From the NCBI GenBank assembly GCA_032622095.1, contig CP136066.1, forward strand, positions 152,288,224 to 152,352,223: DNA of 64,000 nucleotides. Direction: 5' to 3'. The stretch's first letter is position 1. Every line of letters begins with the position of its first letter. The translations under genes were made by a program, and so were the position numbers. The notes under the pieces were generated by a model. It saw only the letters and a program-made list of their open reading frames with translations. It did no database searches and was not told where the DNA came from. The stretch comes from Siphonodentalium dalli (taxonomy: Eukaryota > Mollusca > Scaphopoda > Gadilida > Siphonodentaliidae). This document shows, one piece after another, positions 47,240-58,600 of this stretch.

Positions 47240-47600
47240 AATCTTGGTGGCGTTACCATTTCTGACTATGGTTTTCTTGTGGTCTTCTCCTTAGCAGATA
47301 GGCATCTGCCCAAGGAAATGAGACAGCTATCAACCTTCGAAACACTGCCGAAGTTGTCCACGTATGCCAATACGTTCGCTGAGTTATCGGCGCCAAGTGT
47401 CGAATTGATTTCGAAATGCCACCTCGCGATATTAATTGTGGGTTTTCGTACTTCCAGAAGGACACGAGCAATGTTATGCGTTTTGATACGTTTTAAGTTG
47501 AACTAATAGATGGTTTGTGTATAGTTTCGTCCATACATATCGATATTATGACAAAAAAGATATCGATTTCTTTTCAATTTCTGCCATCTTGACTTGATCG
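47240..47600 (+). mobile_element. Fragment of the 5-kb inverted-repeat element
   Basis: Matches the complement of about 29310-29430 (GTGGTCTTCTCCTTAGCAGA, CCGAAGTTGTCCACGTATGC) and then, after a deletion, of about 28790-28910 (GAAATGCCACCTCGCGATAT, TGTTATGCGTTTTGATAC). Confidence 0.75.
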
Positions 47601-47851
47601 GTATATAGTTTAACCCTTCGCACCTATCAATATGTTTGGGCTGAATTCATCTGATGCCGTATGATTCCTCGAAATAAACAAAAACCATCGTTTCTTCGAA
47701 ATGTATTTTGAGCTAAGAGCTAAAATTCCTCCAAAGCTTTTTGGCCAGCACACACTGCAGTGCCATTTACGTAGTTATACCAACCTTTGGATGAAATTAT
47801 AGTGGTGACCCCTACTAAATGCACATTGTTTATCACACACTGAATCTGCAT

Positions 47852-48338
47852 TTAAAGGTACTCAATCCGATAAAACTCCTCTCAATTACTATTTCAATGG
47901 CTTCGGGGTCAAAAATATTTGATTCGAGTCGGGGAAGTCACCCATCAAAGCTCAGATTTGTTAGATATCGATTTTAGAAATATATTATTTTTCATTATCG
48001 GGAATACTTTCTGGCCCAGATCTCAGGCAAAATTGCGTTACTATTACCACTTGATTTTAGAGTTATCCATCCTTGTCTGTTTGAATAGAGTTTTGGTGTA
48101 AAAATCTCGAGCAGGATACGAAATTGACGGCAATTATTAGTACTCATCTCGAGAACATAACAAATTTCAAAAATCAATATCTAATAACTCTGAGCTTTGT
48201 TTGATGGGTTCCTCGACTAGAATCAAATATTTTTTACCCCCAAAGCCAAAGAAATAGTAATATAAGACCCTCTGATCGGATTGTTGTTGTTGGAATCTGT
48301 TGAGATGGGGACCCTCTTTACGTATTGAGTTCCTTTAA
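47852..48338 (+). mobile_element. TTAA-bounded MITE, family A copy 6
   Basis: A 487-bp copy of the long-ended form, with TTAA at 47852-47855 and 48335-48338. It is like 3729-4205, but with visible substitutions (TTGAGTTCCTTTAA end) and short length changes. Confidence 0.85.
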
Positions 48339-49599
48339 TTCTATATTCCAATGCACTTACATCTATCATACACTAATATTTGTAAAATTGGTTAGAAAAT
48401 TAATTGTCAAGATACGATTTCATGTGTGATATTCGTTAGTGTTCTCCACCGATCAGATCAGTTCTCTTCGGATTTATCAGCATTTTCCAAGTTACGCTAA
48501 AGAGAATATTTCCAAGATAAACATATAAATGAAATCCAAATATTATCGGCTGATTTACAAGTTAAAAAACTCCCACCAATATAAACGATATGTTTTGTTT
48601 GTTTTTGCGTGACTCGTGCTAAAACTAACACAACTCCCACCAATAGCGAACAAATCATTCGTTATTCAGCGATCGATGCAAAGCCAGGAAACAAACTATA
48701 TTACACGCAGTCTGACGGAAACGTGTGTCGTCTGCTATAGCTTCCGGTAGAACGATATTTCTCATATTCGATGAACAAATCTGCGGTCTGTCGACATTTA
48801 TAACTGTGTGAGCCGCATAAAATACCACCGCAAAGAGGAGAGTTGGCGTCTTAGAAATTATCGCCGTTTAATAATAAAGGTAGGTTCATGTTAGTTTATT
48901 ATATGAATATAGTTATAAGCAAGTATCAATTCTCCTCTAATTAGTTTCTTTGCAAATCATATCTTTAGAATGGGAGTAAAATAGACAAAGGTTGGCTATC
49001 TGCTGGTCTATATATAAAATACAATTTGTCAATTTTCGCACAGCAAGCAGACGCAGTTATGAAATTGCATGCTGGACATATTATATAGTGGGAATTATAA
49101 ATCAAAAATAGGCTGGGGCCCTCCCCAAAAAGAGTGAGCTGCATATGGGATTTCTTGGACTTGGAAAGTTTGGGCTGTCAACTTTAGGGGTGGTGTGGTG
49201 CAGTTGGATATTCCAAGGTGAACACCATCCTCTGCACGAGATGTCATGGTCCACAGTATCAGTCTTGTACATCATGGTCAGGAGCGACAGAGCACATAGG
49301 ACAACCACCCTCCACCAACCTGTAGTTTGGTAGTAAACTACAGCATATTAAAGCTCATGTTTATACATGGAGTAACAATGGTTACTTTCATATGTGTAAT
49401 TCAACTTGTAGCCTGCAGATCTAGCTGACTATTTATATGCGTAATGGGGTTATCAATTCGTTACGATGACTGATACACCGCTGTCCATGGGCATGTCGCC
49501 AGATCTCTAACACAAGGTCGATATTCTCTTTTTAGCAACTACATGTATATACAGAAACTAGATCCTGGATAAGGACGTTGTCTGTTGATGTAGTGAGGG
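48339..49599. other. Upstream region of the zinc-finger gene
   Basis: No gene recognised. It probably contains the promoter and 5' UTR of the zinc-finger gene, but no convincing TATA box or splice-linked upstream exon was identified. Confidence 0.4.
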
Positions 49600-50337
49600 A
49601 TGGATTCACAGACAGAGCCAGATTGTGAGGAAATGGTGAAGAACAAACCAGAGGAGGTCGCATCATGCTCATCAACCAAGTCTACATGTACCTCAGATAG
49701 AGCAAAAGAACACAAATATTCCTGCGGAGTATGCAATTTATACAAGACTGATGTCAAATCGAACTTCATCCGCCATACGAAGCGCCATGACGGACCAACA
49801 ATTACGTGTGATAAGTGTGTCAGGACATTTACAGACACTTACGAAATGAAGCGCCACAGAAACAGTCATGATGGCGAATCGTATTTGTGTCATGTGTGTT
49901 GTCGACAGTTTTACTCTCACACGGGATTATCGGCACATATTCGTGTAAAGCATCCTGCATCGTCCAGCAGCGTGATAAAATGTCCAGAATGTGGCATCAT
50001 CATGTATACGAAAAATGATTTAAAAGGCCACATGAACACCCATGAAGGTATCGGCAAACACATGTATAAATGCGAAGAATGCTTGCGGACTTATTCTCAC
50101 AAGAAATCGCTCGACAGGCACAAACTGAATTGCAATCAAATGTCCATGTGTAATGTGTGTTACAAGTCATTTGCTACTGTACAGATTCTCAAAGAGCACA
50201 TCGAAGGAAAACACGAAGAAAAGAAATACATCTGTCCATGTGGAAAGATATTTTCATGGCGACAATCGTACTTAAGACATGTCAAGCAAAAAGGACATTC
50301 TTCAAAGGCATTATTTTGCGACCGAGATGATGATTAA
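49600..50337 (+). CDS. C2H2 zinc-finger protein, seven fingers, single exon
   Basis: A 245-residue intact ORF from ATG 49600. The first ~40 residues are acidic and Ser/Thr-rich. Seven fingers follow by ligand position: C42/C45/H59/H63, C70/C73/H86/H90, C97/C100/H113/H118, C128/C131/H144/H148, C158/C161/H174/C178 (a C2HC variant), C184/C187/H200/H205 and C212/C214/H227/H233. The last has only one residue between its cysteines. Linkers are not the TGEKP type of long KRAB-like arrays, apart from short HDG and HEG joints. The protein is expected to be nuclear, binding DNA or RNA; no orthologue is assigned. No intron is needed, so it may be a retrocopy or simply intronless. An in-frame upstream start was not seen. 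A TTAA MITE lies 47 bp after the stop. Confidence 0.85.
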   Translation: MDSQTEPDCEEMVKNKPEEVASCSSTKSTCTSDRAKEHKYSCGVCNLYKTDVKSNFIRHTKRHDGPTITCDKCVRTFTDTYEMKRHRNSHDGESYLCHVCCRQFYSHTGLSAHIRVKHPASSSSVIKCPECGIIMYTKNDLKGHMNTHEGIGKHMYKCEECLRTYSHKKSLDRHKLNCNQMSMCNVCYKSFATVQILKEHIEGKHEEKKYICPCGKIFSWRQSYLRHVKQKGHSSKALFCDRDDD

Positions 50338-50384
50338 ATAAGTATTGAAGGCACATGACTTGCAGGAATTTCAAATGCCATAGC

Positions 50385-50639
50385 TTAATCCATTCATGAC
50401 GGGAGCTGCGCTGGTGCATTAAAGACCCTGGGCCAGTGTATTCTCTTATACATGTATATGCGAGTTCCCCATAGGGAGCCTTGCATATAAAAGAGAATGC
50501 ACTGGCTTACAAGGTTAAGGTGAATATTGTTTAAGCCAATGTATTCTCTTATATATGTAAGGCTCCCTATGTGAGAATCACATATATAAGAATACATTGG
50601 CACAGGGTTTTCACAAAATTCCAGTCATGGAAGGGTTAA
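50385..50639. mobile_element. piggyBac-like hairpin MITE (family B, short form)
   Basis: TTAATCCATTCATGACGGGA at the left; the right end on the minus strand reads TTAACCCTTCCATGACTGGA. Two hairpins (about 50432-50507 and 50535-50606) carry GTATTCTCTTATA and AAGAGAATGCACTGG-type arms. The T-rich tandem core of the long form is missing. TTAA flanks plus CCCTT termini fit piggyBac. It lies in the probable 3' UTR of the zinc-finger gene. Confidence 0.75.
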
Positions 50640-50940
50640 AGTAGCGTTCAGATGACTGCGTTGCATCGGCTCTTTATGATGACACAATCCCTTCTCTGCA
50701 TTAAACCATTCACACGGGTAACGCAGAGATACGAATTGCAGCTGATAAGTTTGATATTGGAATAAGTGCAATATTGAAAATTTATCAAACTATCATAAAT
50801 GAATTCTACAATAATGTCAAACCTGTCATATCCCAACAACTAAATTTCTATTGACATAAACACAACTCAAATTTCCTTTGCTATGCAGGTAGTCAACATC
50901 TTTTATCGGTTGAAAACAACAAACATCATGACACATGCAC

Positions 50941-51398
50941 TTAAAGGTACTCAATCAGATTCGATGGTCCCCATATCATCAGATTCCAACAACATTTTTT
51001 AAAATGCCACTTCAGTTAGCAGAATCGAGCAATAGCCCAAAAATAATGCTAACCACAGTCAACTACGTGTATAGTATAAAATTGCCCAAAATCTGTTATT
51101 TATCATCATTTTGTTCAACGAAATTTTGCCGATTTGTCAAATATCCGACACCAAAAAAGCCACTTGACTTTAGAGTTATCCATATTCATCTGGAATTTGG
51201 TCAGAAAAAGTCTTCGTCGACTGTTTACTGGGCCACTTAAATTTATCGGTGGTGAAAAATAGATTTAAAACATCGATATCTGATCAATCACTCCGAGCTT
51301 TGATAGGTGAGGCAGGTTCAACTCGAATCAAATATTTTTTACCCCGAAGTAAAGGAAATGGTAATTTGCGAGTGTTAATTCAGATTATGCTTCTTTAA
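50941..51398 (+). mobile_element. TTAA-bounded MITE, family A copy 7
   Basis: TTAAAGGTACTCAATCAGAT to GATTATGCTTCTTTAA, the unlike-ends sub-form, with the CACTTGACTTTAGAGTTATC and TTTTTACCCCGAAG blocks. Confidence 0.8.
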
Positions 51399-52624
51399 TA
51401 ACCCAATAATGTGTGCATTGCAGCTTGCGCTGCGTACAGATACAATTTAACAAACACATCACAGCCGTCACAACACCTTAGTGTTATTGTCTGTATTCCA
51501 GTTTCAGCGCGCTGACACACAATGCAACAGATTCATGTAAACACTCCTTAATGGTTTGGAAGAATATCAAGGGTATTACCATACCTAATTAAATGAGTAA
51601 AATTTAACTTTAATACTTAGCTGAATTATGATCCACTATTCATTTATTTGGTCAGATAAACAAAGTAAATAGTTTCTTCGGGGAATGCCTCGCCCCCAAA
51701 AGACCAGTCATTGATAGATAAATACTGTGCCAAGCTCAGCCCCAATCAATAAAGTTTATTGGCAGGCGCTCATTTAGAAGCCAAATTTTGCAGATGAAGT
51801 TTCCATGTCTTCATGACAAAACAAATCATAAACAGCTAAAAAAAAATCCCCCCCCCCCCCCCATGTAAATTCCCCTACGTAGAATTATGAATATTATAGA
51901 ATCCTATGAAATTTGGCAGATCATTTTGAAGTTTTGTATGAATGAGTTAATTATCCAAATGATCTTTTAACCTTCTTTGGATTGTCGCTTGATCGGAAAA
52001 GTTACCATTTTCAATTGAATCCCTGCCCCCGGCGTATAGCGGGCCAAGCAAGGGTTATTGCCATAAATTTGTTGGGACACAAAAATACATGTCACTTGTT
52101 GAATGGTTTTTGTTTGTTCACCGAATGTGATAAGAAAACTCATTTGAAGATATGTGAAGATTGCGCAAGTTTTAAGCGGGTTGTAAGCAGTCTTTCACAC
52201 AGCCAGTTTCTTGAAATATGGTAGTATTTTTGTCGCATTGGTGAAACGCCCATCATTCGAACGACCTGCTTTATGGGGTGGTTTGCCTTCAATAAATCTT
52301 TGGTGACAACACTTGCTTGGTCTGCCAAAAAGGACAGGGATACAAGACCGGTGACACTTGCCAAACACTAATCACCCAGTTAACTCATCAACACATGATT
52401 CTGTTGAGGGTCAAAGTTGAAAGTGTGATTTTTTTTTATCAATAAAGCGACATTCAGGTCAGATACAGAGTGTTATAGGAGATGGGTACTCACTTTTTTT
52501 TAGGTGTTTATATTGATCTGGGAGATTTTAAATTAATGGCAATTGTGATGGCAAGTAGTCTCGATTTATAATACCCATATTCAGTGCATTTGCTGAGTAC
52601 GGGACTTCAATTAATATATATACG
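51399..52624. other. Intergenic
   Basis: No supported gene. The ORF at 51982-52224 has several Cys and His residues but no recognisable pattern and no splice context. A C tract lies at about 51848-51862. Confidence 0.4.
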
Positions 52625-52712
52625 TTATAAGCACTGTGTCCGATTTATAAACGAAATAAAGATCAGACGCGGCCAGTTTATTTTGCTTATAAATCGGACG
52701 CTATACTTATAA
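52625..52712. repeat. Short palindrome
   Basis: GTTATAAGCACTGTGTCCGA and TTATAAACGAAATAAA on the left are mirrored by TTTATTTTGCTTATAAATCG and GACGCTATACTTATAAC. This is a ~88-bp hairpin, possibly a tiny MITE. Confidence 0.6.
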
Positions 52713-52854
52713 CATATTTATAACACCCAATCAGCCAGAGAAATTTACAACCAGTGATCAGTTTCTCTTACCAATTAATGTGTGCCAAATCATGTTATTT
52801 CAATTGACTTTTGTGTAACATCAGGTATAGCTATCTCACATGGACTACCTCTGT

Positions 52855-53050
52855 TTAACAATTTCTTTGTACTGAATGTATTCTCCCATTCAGTTATGAA
52901 GGTATACATTGGAATCAGACCACAGGCAGAAAAGCAGATAATACAAAAGCAGAATGATTCATATTCATTGGGGGGGGGGGTCATTGTTGAACTTATTATC
53001 TAAACATTTCCTAAGGGAGCTACTTGAGTATTTAGTATAGAAAGGGTTAA
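52855..53050. mobile_element. TTAA element, family C copy 1
   Basis: Left end TTAACAATTTCTTTGTAC; right end on the minus strand TTAACCCTTTCTATACTAAA. The interior (CAGATAATACAAAAGCAGAA, ATGATTCATATTCATTGG) matches 56349-56682. It lies 3 bp from family A copy 8. Confidence 0.55.
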
Positions 53051-53053
53051 ATG

Positions 53054-53422
53054 TTAAAAGTGCTCAATCCTATCAGACGGTCCCCATATCAAGATACGAC
53101 ATTTCTTCAAAATACGCTTTAGTCATCAGAATCGTTTAATTGCAACAAAATATTGCTTACCACTGTGAACTATGGTATCAAATTTCCCAAAATATGTTAT
53201 TTATCAACATTTTGTTTAATGAAATATGGCCGAATTATCACTAGAGTATCATATTTGGTCATATTACCACTTGATTTTAGAATTATCCATCTTCATTCGC
53301 AATTTTGTCAGCGACCGTCCATTTGACGATGGGTGGGTTCCTCGACTTGAATGAAATATTTTTTACCCCCTAAGCCAAGAAATAGTAATTTAGGAGCGTT
53401 AATTCGGATAATGCATCTTTAA
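53054..53422 (+). mobile_element. TTAA-bounded MITE, family A copy 8
   Basis: TTAAAAGTGCTCAATCC to GGATAATGCATCTTTAA. A diverged and shortened copy (369 bp) of the unlike-ends form. Confidence 0.75.
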
Positions 53423-54514
53423 TAGGGCGCAAAAAACCCAGGGTTGGTATGATGAATGAAACAAGAACATTGAGAGCACTTATTTTTATTACAGCAGAAG
53501 ACTGAATAAACTTCAAGGAGACCATAAGGTAAGCGAATTATAAAGACAGAAGAATTTGACCACAGAAACTGATTTTAGGATGACACGATCAGTAGACAGA
53601 ACAAAACATGCATCATAATCAAGAAACTTTTATCAAATGACTTGCAGATGGCACAAGGATATATTTCACAAAAGTGGAGCTGTCCACAACAAGTTCAATA
53701 AATGATTCTACATTGATATCACCCAAAGCAGATCATTGACATTATGTATGTCATCGCGGTCAACAATGTCAAGTCAAAGTAGTCCTGGCTTGTAGGACGC
53801 TTATGATATACATCAATATGCATTCAATGGCTGGGTTTCTGTTGAATACATGTGCCTGATGCCAATGAGTGTTGAAATAAAATCAGTTTCTTGTCATCAA
53901 ATTCTAAAATATAAACTGATGAGCCGTGAATTTATTTCTTAAATAAACAATAAAAAATCAGTAACCCACACCACTTGCATTCAATACATAAATTAGAATG
54001 CTGAAATGAAGATAAAAGAGTGCCTCGTTCATACACTAACATAGAATAACGCTGCTATACATCCACACTGAGTACGGTCATAAAATGTCGTGCTGTACAT
54101 CTGTTCTGAGTATGGACCTAGTTGAGCACACTAACAGATGCTCATCATAGAGGGAACTCAGAAATTAGCACAATAGAACCAGTGTATCTTGACATTTTAA
54201 ACAGTGTATGGTTTCCAGGATTGTTTATGGTAATAGGGTTTTTGAGATGTTCCCTTTATATTTTTCCACTTCAAATTGGCCTTGATGTCAATTGCCCAGC
54301 ACACAACATCACTCAGCAGTGAAGAGGTTAATTCATAGCTCCAGGCAGAATGTAAGTTATTTTACAATAACATTCAATTTGATGACACTATTTGACAAAT
54401 CAGATTCAATTTTCAAATATTACCAACATCATTTAATTCTCTTAAAAGTTTAATAATGGTATATGTATAGACAAAACAATTCAAGTTCAACTTCAATTAC
54501 CATGAGCTATATTA
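53423..54514. other. Intergenic
   Basis: No gene or matched repeat recognised. The ORF at 54122-54322 has no domain or splice context. Confidence 0.4.
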
Positions 54515-55033
54515 TTAAAGGCCCACTTAATTTTTGATTTTGAGTCGCCGATTATTTTTTTTTATAGTGATTTGATATTCCGATTATTTTTTTTATAGTG
54601 ATTTGATATACGGTTTTAATAACAATCTATGCCATAAAATATGATTAAAATACTATAATTCATCACTATTTGAAACATCTGTGTCTCAGAAGATGCCCAC
54701 AGAGAAATAGAAAACTGCTGAAATCATAGAATGACTTCCCCCGTTTGGCTCCCAGAATGCAACAAAATTCATACTTTTTTCAATGGAAGGGAAAGAACTC
54801 TATTTTTAATAAATAAAGTTATTTCCCCCTGCATTGAAAATAATACTGCTTTTTACTGCAATCTAGAAGACAAAACGCGTTGGCAACTCAATAAAAACAA
54901 CATGTCCTCAGTTTATTACACCGGATAAGTTGATAATACAATGTTTTGGAGCTTCCTCTTTCAAATGGTATATAATATGGCATATATTTTATATAATGTA
55001 ATCTGGGGGTTCGAAAATTAAGTGGGCCTTTAA
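54515..55033. mobile_element. TTAA MITE, family D
   Basis: A perfect 20-bp terminal inverted repeat, TTAAAGGCCCACTTAATTTT at 54515 and its complement ending at 55033. Flanks are TTAA. A ~28-bp block (GATTATTTTTTTTATAGTGA) is duplicated near the left end. No protein domain inside. Confidence 0.8.
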
Positions 55034-55311
55034 AAATAAAATAAAATTAGGGTTCCGAATTTCTGAATTCACAGTAAAATGTGCCGACTCAGCAGTACAA
55101 TATAGGGTCAGTTGGGTTAGCAGATACATAGGTCATTTTTTAGGCCTGACATATACAGAGTGAACTTATGAATGCCAAATAATTCAGGACTCCAATTTTT
55201 ATGAGACCTATTTTACTTCATATAAAGATTCCAGTCAATAAAATATCAGGTTCGAAAGAGGAAGTGTCACATGAAAGGTTAATATCTTGTATTATGTTGA
55301 ATTTCTATCCA

Positions 55312-55317
55312 TTTATT
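55312..55317 (-). promoter_or_regulatory. Candidate polyadenylation signal for the dynein gene
   Basis: AATAAA on the minus strand, about 137 bp beyond the dynein stop codon (55454). Plausible distance; AT-rich context lowers its value. Confidence 0.4.
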
Positions 55318-55453
55318 TCATTTAGTAAATGACATTATTTAGTAAATATATGTCAAGTTTATCTGTCATTTGGTTTTCAATATTTTTATAGCAATTTAAA
55401 GCGAAACACTTGGTTAAGAAAACAATATTAGCATAATCATACAATGAGTGGTC

Positions 55454-55622
55454 TTAGTTAAATTCAGAACAGATGAGGGCTACTCCACGCTCATAGAAAC
55501 TGTGGTCCTTGCCGGATCCTGCACCCTGGGTGTCGAAGTCGAGGGTAAACAACAGGTGACCTCTGGTGGCATTAAGGTAAACAGGCAACGTAACCCTGTT
55601 CTGATGTCGCTGACCGTCCGTC
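55454..55622 (-). CDS. Dynein heavy chain terminal exon
   Basis: Acceptor CTTTTCCAG; 169 nt to TAA at 55454-55456. Encodes the final strand-rich end, with [20 protein letters not shown] and [15 protein letters not shown]. Confidence 0.94.
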
Positions 55623-58600
55623 CTGGAAAAGCGAGAACCAATATATATTAATCACCAAAATACACAATATTGTTTTATCTATAAATGGCAAACATACAAA
55701 TAGGTCTGCCACATCCTAACGTCAACTAATATTGTATGGTCAAATAATACAATGTTGGAGGAAGTGCACTGTGCTGTTCAGTTATGAAATATTCAAACCC
55801 ACGATCTGACTGATACACAGCTCAAGGCGAAGGGGGTTCCTTTTAAGGATGTCCCCATTGCTGAGGTGGTTAGGTCGCAGATGCCATCATTGCATTCTGG
55901 TCTAGATGAGGCGAGTATTGGTTCGTACCCGGACATGTGCAAAATTAGTACCGATTTTCAAGATTGATCTAAGTTGTGAATTTTCAAGATGTGATTGATG
56001 TTAAATCAGGCAAAAGGTTCGATTTGAAATGATCGTGAAGATTCAATAAATTTTTTAATCCTCCCACACCAAGATAATTGTGGGACTTTCTCCAATATAT
56101 AAATGTCAAGTGAGATAGCTGCATATATATCCATATATGGATTCCCCGACCCTTGACCTCTAGTCATACTTTACAGACATGCAAGGTTTGCCAAAAGGGG
56201 TCAACATGTGGGTTGGTGCAAAATGAAGCAATAAATTTTTTATAATGGGTGGAAAGGGGGGGGGGGGGGGGGGTAATCTGTAACCAGTAAAAATGTGGTT
56301 TTAAGTCACGAATCTTCAAGAAACCAGAGTGCTCTCTGGTGCTATATACTAACCCTTTCTATACCAAATGGATTCTCCCACTCAGTTATTCAGTTATAAA
56401 AGTATACATTAGACTAATCTATTATTAATTTGGAGGGGTTTCTTTTAATAAAAGCAGACAACAGACAGAAAAAAACAGATAATACAAGAGAAAATGATTC
56501 ATATTCATTGGTGGGAAATGACTATGTATTATTGAACATCCCTAAAAAGGAATTCTTATGTTTATCTGCCTGCCATCTGCTTATGTTATCTGAACATCCC
56601 TACAAACATAGAATTGGCCATTCCAATGTGAACATTTATACAGAATGGGAAAATCCATTCAGTGATAAAAGGGGGTCATTAAATACACTAACCTGATCCA
56701 TTTTAGAAGAGTGAGTGGCAGGTCTGTTGATATCGTCGAGGATAGTTCTAGCTTATTGTTCTTACATACAGCTCCCTGTAGTTTCAATCCTGAAAATGAA
56801 GTATGATTGTAGTTTACTCAAAATTTTACGTCAAATCGCTAATCCCCTAGTTGCAATCCTATACTTTATATATATCTAATATATATTTATTTTTATTTAC
56901 TGTCATCTTGTCAAACTCTTGTGGTTGCACAAGTGGGCGATGCTGGTGAATGGAAAACTGAAGTTAGAAATGTTCAACCAATCAGAATGTGTGCTTTAGC
57001 GACAAATATTCAACTTGAACTTACAATTCAATCAAAATCTGATAAATATGCAGGTGGTCAATAGAAAATAATTTACCTTGAACACCAAAACTGCAGGCAT
57101 CTAATGTGCCTCCCTTGCCTTCATTCACATTCACCTGAAAAGACGTGTTTATCATGTTAGTTAGAAAAAAAAAGTTGACCGACAACAATGTCCCCCCAAC
57201 ACAGTAGCTAACTGGAGGATTGGCTATGTTCGGAATAAACATCATCATCCGGAAACCTCAAATATTGAAAATCAAGAAAAATCGGTAAACTAAGGGCCAT
57301 AACTGCAGTAGAAAAAAATGAGATAAATCTGCTTCTCGAGCTCTGTCAATATTTATTTCAAGTTACTGCGATAACAAGCTAAAAATCAAGAAAAATCGGC
57401 AAATATGGTAAGAACTTGCTGGTTGACATCTGTGCCTAGTTTTAAAACAGTGACTGGAAAATGTCCGAAACAAGCTCGGACAAAAGATGCTTCCCAGGAT
57501 GTATGATTCTATGTTGAAAATAACTCTGCCAAAATAAGTCCAGCCAAACTCAAAATCATAGGTGCACAGGTTCCCATGCTGGTTTATATATGTGCCAAGT
57601 TTTTAAAAAAATTGACCAGAATACAGGCTCGGACAAAGTTCCAGATGGATGGACAGACGGATGGACGAGGCTCATTACTGTAGTCCTCCGACGAAATAAT
57701 ATGTTATGCCATTAAAAGTTACATCTCATGGAAAGCGGAATGAATATTAGTTTCTTCATTCTTTGTACGGTTTTCTAAATGGTCCTATATTTTGGTTTTC
57801 AAATTGGCCAGTTTCCGAAAAATGGCAAAACAGAAATACCAAAGGAATTTTCTGGCCCGCGCCAATCCAGGTTTATAGATTGAAAACAAAATTGCACTGA
57901 CAATTTCTAATGTTATGGGGAAAGTGGAATGAACATTAGGAGGATGTTTATTTGCTTTCACAAAATGGATATGTGTTCTTGTTGTTCAGCAACCACTTGG
58001 AAATTTGTAGTGTTTTCATACACCTATCCAAAGGTAAAATTTCAAGACTTTGCCAAAAAATATTCCCGACTTGGCCAGGTGGGGGACTTCCAGTAAATGT
58101 AAGATAGTAATTCAAGGATAATATCATGACTTTTTCAGACCAGCAGTGGGGACTGGGATGATGTTTTCATGATATTTCCAGTGAGGTAAATGAAATAGTC
58201 AATGGTACTGTAGCTCAACTTGGAAAGTGGATAATGTCATACATTACAGTCAATGGAGTGATAAGGAATGCGAAAATTTGAAGTGCTTTAAATATTACCA
58301 GTCAACCCCAAGAGCCACTTGAAGTATGGGGATCAATTGGATGAAAAATTGGAAATTGTTGACGCACGACCATGCAGATGACAACCAATGGCAATAGCTC
58401 AAACTTTACTTCCTCATCAAGATGAGTGAAATAGGATGGCTTTTTGCATTTATAACTTATCAGCCCTGGAGATGGTATTTTAAGGAATCAAGACTAGCGT
58501 ATTACCCGTGGCTTACTTACATCAAGATGTAGCTCCTCCAATGACCAGCTGTTAGCTTGAGCTACATACTGCCTGGTGGCCGTGATGTAAGCTTCAGGTA

